DNA of 10,106 bases from UBA6115 sp012514225 (GTDB taxonomy: Bacteria > Bacillota > Clostridia > Christensenellales > Aristaeellaceae), in assembly GCA_036756425.1 (NCBI GenBank), contig DAIOLC010000058.1:1-10106 (forward strand). Direction: 5' to 3'. The translations under genes and the position numbers were made by a program. Below the pieces are notes generated by a model. The model saw nothing but the letters and a program-made list of their open reading frames with translations. It ran no database searches and had not been told where the DNA came from. Positions within the stretch are counted from its first letter, which is position 1; every line of letters starts with the position of its first letter. Positions 1 through 6,036 of this stretch are shown here, piece after piece.

Positions 1-16
1 TGCTGGAAAAAACCAT
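1..16 (-). CDS. Possible start of a leftward gene running off the left edge
   Basis: Reading leftward, an ATG at 16-14 opens a frame (M-V-F-S-S) that leaves the window after five codons. A G-rich stretch (seven G then AAG) lies just upstream of the ATG and could serve as a ribosome-binding site. A well-formed leftward promoter sits about 50 bases further upstream. The product cannot be named from five residues. The real start may lie outside the window, in which case this is only leader sequence. Confidence 0.25.
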
Positions 17-65
17 GCTTCCCCCCCGAGCCCGTTAAACCGGTCGACGCGGCTTTTCGCCGGGA

Positions 66-95
66 ATTATAGCCGTTGCCCCCGGAACCCGTCAA
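66..95 (-). promoter_or_regulatory. Leftward sigma-A-type promoter (TTGACG-N18-TATAAT)
   Basis: On the minus strand a TTGACG -35 box (90-95) is separated by 18 bases from a perfect TATAAT -10 box (66-71). Transcription would start near 59 and run left, out of the window. The architecture (near-consensus -35, 18-base spacer, perfect -10) matches the tkt promoter at 3156-3185. It supports a leftward gene starting at or beyond the left edge. Confidence 0.6.
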
Positions 96-370
96 GCAAA
101 TCCAGTGGGGAAACATAATAGCCGGATGTATGCTTTGCCGCAAGCACTTGTAAAGAACCGTTGCTCAAGCAAGACAGGTCATGGGGAAGGCGATGCCGCT
201 CGGCTTGAGCATTGTGGCCAGGGATTTGCGGGGAAGATGGAGCTTCATCCTGCCGCCACGGCTCGTTTTTCGGCAGGTCTTCCAACAATCTGGCTCTTGT
301 TGACGGTTCCACCAGCGCCGGCAAGTCCGGCGGCGGCATGCCGGGAGAGCAAGAACGGCCCCAATGAAAA
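96..370. other. Non-coding stretch, nothing recognised
   Basis: Several overlapping open frames on both strands cross this stretch. None has a recognisable protein family, a convincing ribosome-binding site or a codon pattern like the real genes, and the longest of them run on into the inverted-repeat element. I see no tRNA, rRNA or known riboswitch core. It may be decayed coding sequence or the upstream regulatory region of the leftward gene. Confidence 0.4.
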
Positions 371-598
371 GCCGCCCCCGGAAGGGGGCGGCACAGACTG
401 TCAAAAAACCTTACTACAGAGGATGATGCGGGGGACTCCGGAGGGCGGCAGCCCACCGATGGGAATCGTGTCGTCCAGCTCTGCCGGACGCGTGGGGCGT
501 TTTCGCGAACAGCGAAAACATTCCGCAGCCATCCTCCGGATCGAAAAAGGTCCGCAGACCTTTTTCGACAATCTGAGCCGCCCCCTTCCGGGGGCGGC
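371..598. repeat. 228-bp element with 38-bp imperfect inverted terminal repeats (MITE- or REP-like)
   Basis: Bases 371-408 match the reverse complement of 561-598 at 35 of 38 positions (mismatches at 393, 398 and 403). The outer 22 bases of each arm are themselves a perfect hairpin with a 9-bp GC stem and a four-base loop (371-392 and 577-598). Inside the arms, 419-425 pairs with 530-536 (GAGGATG/CATCCTC). There is an 8-bp hairpin GTTTTCGC/GCGAAAAC at 499-519 and a perfect 12-bp hairpin with loop CGCA at 541-568. No transposase or other plausible reading frame is inside. Known elements with this shape are non-autonomous mobile repeats (MITEs, REPINs) or large structured RNAs. A target-site duplication is not clear: at most an AA dinucleotide flanks each end. 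Confidence 0.65.
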
Positions 599-901
599 AA
601 CGCATGGAGGAATGCCTTCATCCATTGGAAGAGGCCGGCTACCGTTCTCGGTCATGCGATGAAGCCGATACGGGCAACCGGCCTCCCGGTTAGGTGGATT
701 GGGCCTTTCCTTGACTCAGTGCGGAATCACCCGCGGGCTTTCTGATCAAATGCCCTTTACTGAATCCGCTTTCTACGTACCCGGAACCGCGGCTGCTAAA
801 CAAATGGCTTCGCGCCCGCGTTTTCCCGGGCTGGCTTCATGGCGGACGCCTCATTTGCACGATGGCCAGACGGCCAAACGTTGGGATAGCGAAGAATCCT
901 G
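599..901. other. Gene-free stretch with several small hairpins
   Basis: No open frame here resembles a protein. Small hairpins are frequent: AACCGG/CCGGTT at 676-691, a GGGC-TTT/AAA-T-GCCC stem at 735-755 and TGGCC/GGCCA at 863-876. They may be part of the same rightward transcript that ends at the terminator near 1014. I checked for signatures of RNase P RNA, tmRNA, SRP RNA, T-box, cobalamin, TPP, FMN, SAM, glycine and c-di-GMP RNAs and found no convincing match. Confidence 0.35.
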
Positions 902-1014
902 CCCCGGAGGGAAAGGTTCAGCCTTCCATTGCGGCCTGGTTACCGGAGCTGCGCTCAATCGCAGCCGGCTGGGCCGGGCGTAAATACCCGGCTGCTTCCC
1001 CTCCGGGGGTTTTT
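902..1014 (+). ncRNA. Candidate structured RNA ending in an intrinsic terminator
   Basis: Bases 902-911 can pair with 999-1008 (10 bp, extended by AA/TT across one bulged C), closing a domain of about 85 bases and ending directly in G then T5 (1010-1014). Inside is a perfect hairpin GCTGCG/CGCAGC (948-965). GCCGGG (973-978) can pair with CCCGGC (987-992). Alternatively CCCGG (987-991) can pair with CCGGG (1003-1007) to make a simple terminator. These pairings exclude each other, as in attenuators. The only gene downstream is tkt in the opposite direction, so a stand-alone small RNA or the tail of a longer non-coding transcript is more likely than a cis-riboswitch. I do not recognise the family, and its 5' end is not defined. 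Confidence 0.4.
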
Positions 1015-1021
1015 GGTATTT

Positions 1022-1051
1022 AAAAGGCGCGGGACTCGCTTCCGCGCCTTT
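1022..1051 (-). terminator. Intrinsic terminator of transketolase
   Basis: A perfect 10-bp stem (1023-1032 with 1042-1051) with a nine-base loop lies 17 bases beyond the transketolase stop codon. On the minus strand the stem runs into TTTT followed by AAAT. The U-tract is short, but the stem is GC-rich and correctly placed. It faces the rightward terminator ending at 1014, so transcription from both sides converges here. Confidence 0.75.
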
Positions 1052-1068
1052 CGTATCCCGCGCGTTCC

Positions 1069-3045
1069 TTACCTGACGAGCTCCTCCGCCAGCTTCACCA
1101 CGTTCTCCGCCGTGAAGCCGTATTCCCGGAAAATCCGCTCGGCGGGGGCGGAGGTGCCGAAATGGTCGATGCCCAGCACCTTGCCGCCCAGGCCCGTGAA
1201 GCGGTACCAGGGCATGGTGGCGCCGGCCTCCGCGGCCAGGCGGCGGCGGACCCCGCGGGGCATCACTTTGTTCTGGTAGGCCTTCGGCTGCGCCAGGAAG
1301 AGCTCCATGCAGGGCACGGAGACGAGGGAGGCGTCGACGCCCTTCTCCCGCAGCGCCGCCTGCGCATCCGCCAGCAGGCCCACCTCGCTGCCCGAGCCCA
1401 TCAGGATGAGGTCGGGCCTGGCCTTTTGCGCCGGGCGCAGCAGATAGGCGCCCTTTGAGGCCATCCCGGCCGTTTCCTTGAACTGGGGCAGGTTCTGCCG
1501 GGTGAGCACCAGGCTGGTGGGCCCCTTGTGGGTCAGCGCGGACAGCCAGGCGTCCATGGTTTCGTTGGCGTCGCAGGGGCGCATCACGCGCATCCCCGGC
1601 GTGGCCCGGAGGGCCGCCAGGTGTTCCACGGGCTGGTGGGTGGCGCCGTCCTCGCCCACGCCGATGGAGTCATGGGTGAGGACGTAAACGACGGGCAGCT
1701 CCATGATGGCGGACAGGCGCATCGCGGCCTTCATATAGTCGGAGAACACGAAGAAGGTGGCGCAGAAGACGCGCAGGCCGCCGTGCAGGGCGATGCCGTT
1801 GCTGATGGCGGCCATCGCGTGCTCCCGGACGCCGAAGCGCAGGTTGCGCCCCGCGCGGTTCTCGGCGCTGAAGTCGCCGCCGCCGGCGATATAGGACTTG
1901 TTGGACGGCGCCAGGTCGGCGGAGCCGCCCACCAGGTTGGGAATCAGCCGGGCCAGCTTGCCGATGGCGTCGCCGGAGCTGGCGCGGGTGGCTTCCGCCT
2001 TTTCCTTGCCGGGCTTCAGGCCTTCCTCCGCCAGCAAGTCTTTCAGGGACAGCGGGCTGTGCCACTGCTTCCATTCGGCGGCGAGCTCCGGATGGGCTTT
2101 TTCATACTTCTTGAACAGCTTCTCCCAGTTTCGCCGGGCGTCCTTGCCCTTTTGCAGGCATTCCGCCGCGTGCGCATAGACCGCGCCGTCCACGTGGAAG
2201 GCGTCGCCGGTCACGCCCAGGGCTTCCCGGGCCTGGGCCAGGTTGTCCGCGCCCAGGGGCTCCCCGTGCGCGCCGGCCGTGCCCTGCTTGGCCTTGCTGC
2301 CGTAGCCGATGACGGTGGGGCAGACGATGAGCGTGGGCCGGTCGGAATCCTTCGATTGCTCCAGGGCTTCCAGTACCTGGCGGTAGTCGTTGCCGTCCTT
2401 GACGTGCAGGACCTTCCAGCCATAGGCCTCGAAGCGCTTGCCCACGTCCTCGCGGAAGGCCAGGTCCGTGTCGCCCTCGATGCTGATTTCATTGTCGTCG
2501 TACAGGACGGTCAGCTTGTTCAGCTTCAGCGTGCCTGCCAGGGAGGCCGCCTCGCTGGCGATGCCCTCCATCATGCAGCCGTCGCCCGCGAAGACGTAGC
2601 TGCGGTGGTCCACCAGGTCGAAGCCGGGGCGGTTGAACTTGGCCGCCAGCATGCACTCGGCGATGGCGAAGCCCACGGCGTTGGAGAAGCCCTGGCCCAG
2701 GGGGCCGGTGGTGGTTTCCACGCCCGGGGTCAGCCCGTGCTCCGGATGGCCCGGGGTCAGCGACTGCCACTGGCGGAACTGCCGGATTTGCTCCATCGGC
2801 AGGTCATAGCCGCCGATATGCAGCAGGGAGTACAGCAGCGCGCTGGCGTGGCCGTTGGAGAGGACGAAGCGGTCCCGGTTGGGCCAGTCGGGTTTGCCCG
2901 GGTCGTGCTTCATGGTTTTCAGCCATACGGCATAGGCCATCGGCGCCATGCCCATGGGTGCGCCGGGATGGCCGCTGTTGGCCTTCTGCACCATTTCCGC
3001 GGAAAGGATGCGCAGGGCGTTGACGGTTTGTTCCTGGATGCTCAT
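1069..3045 (-). CDS. tkt: Transketolase
   Basis: Transfers two-carbon ketol units between sugar phosphates in the non-oxidative pentose phosphate pathway; cytosolic, thiamine diphosphate- and divalent-metal-dependent. The 658-residue product has the normal full length. The N-terminal TPP domain shows SGHPG (24-28), SNGH (63-66) and the TPP/metal motif GDG (154-156) followed by the ligand Asn185. The pyrimidine-binding domain shows the catalytic GVREH glutamate (Glu408) and the THDSIGVGEDG...THQPVEHL block (457-476), with RQNLP near 516-520. A C-terminal domain follows. The frame could extend upstream to 3108, but an AAAGGAG site at 3054-3060 places the start at 3045, and residues from there align with the usual transketolase N-terminus. 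It is a single-gene unit with its own promoter (3156-3185), a leader of about 100 bases and its own terminator. I see no truncation or missing catalytic residue. Confidence 0.97.
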   Translation of the reverse strand: MSIQEQTVNALRILSAEMVQKANSGHPGAPMGMAPMAYAVWLKTMKHDPGKPDWPNRDRFVLSNGHASALLYSLLHIGGYDLPMEQIRQFRQWQSLTPGHPEHGLTPGVETTTGPLGQGFSNAVGFAIAECMLAAKFNRPGFDLVDHRSYVFAGDGCMMEGIASEAASLAGTLKLNKLTVLYDDNEISIEGDTDLAFREDVGKRFEAYGWKVLHVKDGNDYRQVLEALEQSKDSDRPTLIVCPTVIGYGSKAKQGTAGAHGEPLGADNLAQAREALGVTGDAFHVDGAVYAHAAECLQKGKDARRNWEKLFKKYEKAHPELAAEWKQWHSPLSLKDLLAEEGLKPGKEKAEATRASSGDAIGKLARLIPNLVGGSADLAPSNKSYIAGGGDFSAENRAGRNLRFGVREHAMAAISNGIALHGGLRVFCATFFVFSDYMKAAMRLSAIMELPVVYVLTHDSIGVGEDGATHQPVEHLAALRATPGMRVMRPCDANETMDAWLSALTHKGPTSLVLTRQNLPQFKETAGMASKGAYLLRPAQKARPDLILMGSGSEVGLLADAQAALREKGVDASLVSVPCMELFLAQPKAYQNKVMPRGVRRRLAAEAGATMPWYRFTGLGGKVLGIDHFGTSAPAERIFREYGFTAENVVKLAEELVR

Positions 3046-3053
3046 CGATTCAT

Positions 3054-3060
3054 CTCCTTT
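3054..3060 (-). promoter_or_regulatory. Ribosome-binding site that sets the tkt start
   Basis: AAAGGAG on the minus strand lies eight bases before the ATG at 3045. The upstream in-frame ATG at 3108 has no comparable site, and the 21 extra residues it would add are unlike any transketolase N-terminus. Confidence 0.85.
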
Positions 3061-3095
3061 GGGGTGTTCCGGGGCGCCGGACCTGCCAATCCCGG

Positions 3096-3124
3096 GCGAA
3101 AGGAACAAACGGCGTTTCTTTCGC
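3096..3124 (-). other. Hairpin in the tkt 5' leader
   Basis: In the predicted tkt leader, GCGAAAG and CTTTCGC form a perfect 7-bp stem (3096-3102 with 3118-3124), capped by a second small stem AAAC/GTTT (3107-3110 with 3114-3117). It is about 35 bases upstream of the ribosome-binding site and has no U-tract, so it is not a terminator. It may stabilise the mRNA or be incidental. Confidence 0.35.
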
Positions 3125-3155
3125 GGGGCGAAGCCGGTGCCCGCATGCTTTGCCC

Positions 3156-3185
3156 ATTATAGCCCCTCCGCCGCCCAAATGCCAA
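3156..3185 (-). promoter_or_regulatory. Promoter of transketolase (TTGGCA-N18-TATAAT)
   Basis: On the minus strand TTGGCA (3180-3185) and a perfect TATAAT (3156-3161) are separated by 18 bases. The predicted start of transcription is near 3149, giving a leader of about 104 bases before the tkt ATG. Confidence 0.75.
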
Positions 3186-3254
3186 CACCGGGGCGGGGGA
3201 CGGGGAATCCACGGCTGGCGCCCTCATATTTTCAGACGGAAAGCGCGATTTGGG

Positions 3255-3283
3255 TTGCAAGCCGCGCCCCGGTATCCTATAAT
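3255..3283 (+). promoter_or_regulatory. Promoter of the metF-etfBA-methyltransferase operon (TTGCAA-N17-TATAAT)
   Basis: TTGCAA (3255-3260) and a perfect TATAAT (3278-3283) have the ideal 17-base spacing. Transcription should start near 3290, about 54 bases before the metF ATG. It stands divergent to the tkt promoter, with about 70 bases between the two -35 boxes. I see no clear operator palindrome between them. Confidence 0.78.
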
Positions 3284-3343
3284 CCCCACCGTCGGGCTTT
3301 TTTCGCGGAGGCCGCGGGTAAAGACCATAGAAGGGAAACGGGC

Positions 3344-4144
3344 ATGAAGGAACATATCGGGAAGAAGCTGTACCAGGTCGAACTGGGGCCGCCCAAGCAG
3401 GACACGGAAAAGCTGCTGGAAGACCTGGAGCTGTTCCGGCAGAAGTACGACCGCGTGATGGACAGCGGCTACGTCGTGGGCATCACTGACAACGCGATGG
3501 GCCTGATGGCCTTCCAGGGGCATGAAACCATCCAGGAGCTGGGCCTGCGGGTCATCCCGGAGCAGGTGATGATTCACCTGAACACCTTCCACACAAAGGG
3601 AAACCTGCATGAAATCCTGGACGCCTGCCGGGACATGGGCATCCGCTACCTGCTGGTGGTCAGCGGGGACGGCTCCGACCGCCTGCCCAAGCTGCAGCCG
3701 GACGACCTGGGGTTTGCGGGCGTGGTCGAAGCCGTGACGGCGGTGGAGCTGATCGAGTACATCCACCGGGAATACCCCGGTGTGTTCGAGATCGGCGCGG
3801 CTTTCAACCCCTACGAGCCGGCGGAGCACGAGTTCGAGAAGCTGGAGCGCAAGCTGAAGGCCGGGGCGACTTTCGTCATCACCCAGCCCATCATCGAGCA
3901 AAACGCGGTCGTGGACGAGATGCTGAAGCGCTTCCCGGGCCTGACGGTCTTCGTGGAGGCCTGGATGAGCAAGCGGATTTCCCTGCTGTCGGAAGCCGTC
4001 GGCTACGAAATCCCGGAGGACACGGCTTTCGACCCCATCGAAACCCTGAAGTCGCTGCACCGGCTTTATCCGAATTGCGGCGTCTACCTGTCCCTGCTGG
4101 GGTTCAAGACGCAGTACCACCTGCTTCATGACACCTGGGCCTAA
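3344..4144 (+). CDS. metF: Methylenetetrahydrofolate reductase-like protein (MetF family)
   Basis: MTHFRs are FAD-containing TIM-barrel enzymes that interconvert methylene-THF and methyl-THF. This 266-residue protein is a divergent, slightly short member (E. coli MetF has 296). The catalytic glutamate region appears as VELGPPK (Glu13). VVSGDGSDR (105-113) stands where MetF has its LRGD-type folate/flavin loop (Asp109). GAAFNP (151-156) matches the AAxxP strand, and AGATFVITQP (173-182) matches the family motif with the substrate-binding Gln181. The start at 3344 has AAGGGA seven bases upstream and fits the promoter; the frame is open far upstream, but that part overlaps the promoter. It is the first gene of an operon, 36 bases before etfB. 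The next genes suggest that an electron-transfer flavoprotein, not NAD(P)H directly, exchanges electrons with it. That coupling is inference; the fold assignment is firm and the exact reaction less so. Confidence 0.83.
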   Translation: MKEHIGKKLYQVELGPPKQDTEKLLEDLELFRQKYDRVMDSGYVVGITDNAMGLMAFQGHETIQELGLRVIPEQVMIHLNTFHTKGNLHEILDACRDMGIRYLLVVSGDGSDRLPKLQPDDLGFAGVVEAVTAVELIEYIHREYPGVFEIGAAFNPYEPAEHEFEKLERKLKAGATFVITQPIIEQNAVVDEMLKRFPGLTVFVEAWMSKRISLLSEAVGYEIPEDTAFDPIETLKSLHRLYPNCGVYLSLLGFKTQYHLLHDTWA

Positions 4145-4180
4145 GGGCGGCCGGCCCGCAGAAAACGTGAGGAGACCCGT

Positions 4181-4969
4181 ATGAAAATCGTCGTTTGCAT
4201 CAAGCAGGTTCCCGCGTCCAGCGACGCGAAAATCGACCCGGAAACCAAACGGATTATCCGGGAGGGCATGAAGGCCGTGCTCAACCCCTTCGACACCTAC
4301 GCGGTGGAGGAGGCGGTGCAGCTGCGCAACCGCTTCGGGGGCGAGGTCATCGTGCTGTCCATGGGGCCGGAAAAGGCCGCCCACAGCCTCCGGGAAGCGA
4401 TTTCCGTGGGCGCGGACCGCGCCGTCCTGCTCTCGGACCGGGCCTTCGGCGGCTCGGACACCTGGGCGACCAGCTACGCGCTGGCCAAGGCCGTCGAGAA
4501 AATCGGCGGCGTGGACCTGGTCATCTGCGGCAAGCAGGCGGTGGACGGGGACACGGCGCAGGTCGGCCCCGGCATCGCGGCGCACTTGGACTGGGTGCAG
4601 GCGACCTACGTGCTCAAGGTGGAGGACGCGAGCGAGACAGGCATCCGCGTCCGCCGCATGAACGAGGACGGCTACGACGTGTGCGAGGTGGACTTCCCCG
4701 CCGTGCTCACCGTGCTCAAGGACATCAACCGCCCCCGGGTGCCCACGCTGAAGGGCTCCCTGGCGGCGCTGCGGGAGGAAATCCCGGTGTGGAAACCGGC
4801 GGACATCGGCGCGGAGCTGGAGAAAATCGGCCTGGACGGCTCGCCCACCCGGGTGGTGAAGACCGCGCCGCCCCCGCCGCGCAACACCGTGACCCGCGTG
4901 CTCGAGGGCACCCCCGCGGAAAGCGTCAGGGAACTGGTCAAGGACCTGCGCACCCGCGGCATACTGTAA
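4181..4969 (+). CDS. etfB: Electron transfer flavoprotein, beta subunit
   Basis: Beta chain of the soluble heterodimeric Etf, which carries electrons between flavoenzymes. The 262-residue product has the full family length. It shows the N-terminal CIKQVP motif (6-11), the LNPFD segment (34-38), and the nucleotide-binding loop GKQAVDGDTAQVGP (117-130). The family signature follows around 172-192 (FPAVLTVLKDINRPRVP then TLKG). Both loops resemble clostridial Etfs that work with acyl-CoA dehydrogenases, several of which bifurcate electrons using a second FAD in this subunit; whether FAD or AMP binds here cannot be decided by eye. GAGGAG lies six bases before the ATG. etfA follows after 14 bases, so the two are translated together. 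No acyl-CoA dehydrogenase is nearby, so the flanking MTHFR-like enzyme is the obvious partner candidate. Confidence 0.95.
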   Translation: MKIVVCIKQVPASSDAKIDPETKRIIREGMKAVLNPFDTYAVEEAVQLRNRFGGEVIVLSMGPEKAAHSLREAISVGADRAVLLSDRAFGGSDTWATSYALAKAVEKIGGVDLVICGKQAVDGDTAQVGPGIAAHLDWVQATYVLKVEDASETGIRVRRMNEDGYDVCEVDFPAVLTVLKDINRPRVPTLKGSLAALREEIPVWKPADIGAELEKIGLDGSPTRVVKTAPPPPRNTVTRVLEGTPAESVRELVKDLRTRGIL

Positions 4970-4983
4970 GGGAGGACGAAGGG

Positions 4984-6000
4984 ATGATCCTGACGGACCC
5001 AAGCCAAAAAGCGGAGTACAGGAACGTCTGGGCGCTGGCGGAGGTGCTCTCCGGCCAGGTCCAGCCGGTGACCTACGAGCTCATCGGCGCCTCGCGCGCG
5101 CTGGCGGACGCCAAGGGAAGCGAAGTGTGGGCGGTGCTGCTGGGCGCGGGCACGGCCGGGCAGGCTGACAGCCTGTTCGCCTACGGCGCCGACAAGGTGC
5201 TGCTGGTGGACGACCCGCGGCTGGCCGGCTTTTCCGACGAGTGGGAGGCCGGCGTGCTGGAGCGGCTGATGCGCAAGTACAAGCCCGACGTGCTGCTGGG
5301 CGCCGCCACCGCGCGGGGGCGCGCGCTGATGCCCCGGGTCGCGGTCAAGGCCAACTGCGGCCTCACGGCGGACTGCACCCAGCTGGGCATCGACCCGGAA
5401 AACGGCGACCTGCTGCAGACCCGCCCGGCCTTCGGCGGCAACATCCTGGCCACCATCCGCTGCTCCAGCCACCGGCCGCAGCTGGCCACCGTGCGCCCCC
5501 GCGTCATGAAGGCGCTGGCGCCGGACAGCGGCCGCAAGGGCGAGGTCATCCGCGAGGAGCTGCTGGATACGGACGCGAAGAAGACCAAGCGCATCGTGGA
5601 AACCTTCCAGGACAAGGAAACCGTGGTCAACCTGGGGCACGCGCAGATCATCGTGTCCGGCGGCCGCGGGGTGAAAGGGCCCAAGGGCTTCGACCTGCTG
5701 CGCGCCTTCGCCAACAAGGTGGGCGCGGCCGTAGGCGCCAGCCGCGCCGCCATCGACTCCGGCTGGATTTCCTACGCCCACCAGATCGGGCAGACCGGGC
5801 AGACGGTGCAGACCCGGGTGTACATCGCCTGCGGCATCTCCGGCCAGATCCAGCACCTGGTGGGCATGCAGTCCAGCGACACCATCATCGCCATTGACAA
5901 GAACCCCAACACGCCCATGATGCAGCTGGCTGACATCGCCATCGTGGGCGACCTGTTCGAGGTCATCCCGGAAATCATCAAGGAAATCGACAAGGTATAA
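4984..6000 (+). CDS. etfA: Electron transfer flavoprotein, alpha subunit
   Basis: Alpha chain of Etf, carrying the mobile FAD-binding domain. The 338-residue product has an N-terminal Rossmann-like domain (about 1-205) and a C-terminal FAD domain with the full signature: SGGRGV (225-230), ASRAAIDSGW (252-261), GQTGQTV (269-275), GISGQIQHLVGM (284-295) and IVGDLFE (320-326). No ferredoxin-like iron-sulphur extension is present. One small departure is Thr277 in VQTRVY, where most family members have proline (VxPxLY). The start at 4984 is set by GGAGG at 4971-4975, eight bases upstream; the frame is open further upstream but would overlap etfB. It lies 36 bases before the methyltransferase gene. 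Length and motifs fit the clostridial group that includes bifurcating Etfs. Confidence 0.95.
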   Translation: MILTDPSQKAEYRNVWALAEVLSGQVQPVTYELIGASRALADAKGSEVWAVLLGAGTAGQADSLFAYGADKVLLVDDPRLAGFSDEWEAGVLERLMRKYKPDVLLGAATARGRALMPRVAVKANCGLTADCTQLGIDPENGDLLQTRPAFGGNILATIRCSSHRPQLATVRPRVMKALAPDSGRKGEVIREELLDTDAKKTKRIVETFQDKETVVNLGHAQIIVSGGRGVKGPKGFDLLRAFANKVGAAVGASRAAIDSGWISYAHQIGQTGQTVQTRVYIACGISGQIQHLVGMQSSDTIIAIDKNPNTPMMQLADIAIVGDLFEVIPEIIKEIDKV

Positions 6001-6036
6001 CGCAAGGTCCGGCCGATTATTCGCAGGAGGGGCAGC

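Noticed and set aside
371..598. CRISPR array
   Set aside because: There are only two arms, inverted rather than direct, with no regular spacers and no cas genes.
67..662. Several overlapping open frames of 63-185 residues on both strands
   Set aside because: They cross the inverted-repeat element, lack convincing ribosome-binding sites and match no family I know.
781..870. T-box leader, because GGAACCGCGG resembles the T-box core
   Set aside because: No upstream stem I features, no matching terminator fold and no aminoacyl-tRNA synthetase or amino-acid gene downstream on this strand.
902..1008. RNase P RNA, because GGAGGGAAAGG and ACCCGGCT faintly resemble its P4 strands
   Set aside because: The two strands are only about 80 bases apart, and the other conserved blocks are missing.
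1528..3162. Long open frame on the plus strand opposite transketolase (544 residues)
   Set aside because: It is the antisense shadow of a GC-rich gene, with no recognisable domain and low-complexity Val/Ala/Gly composition; the minus-strand transketolase is unmistakable.
3285..3302. Short CCC/GGG hairpin followed by T6 just after the metF transcription start, as an attenuator
   Set aside because: A three-base-pair stem is too weak to terminate transcription; the T-run alone is not evidence.
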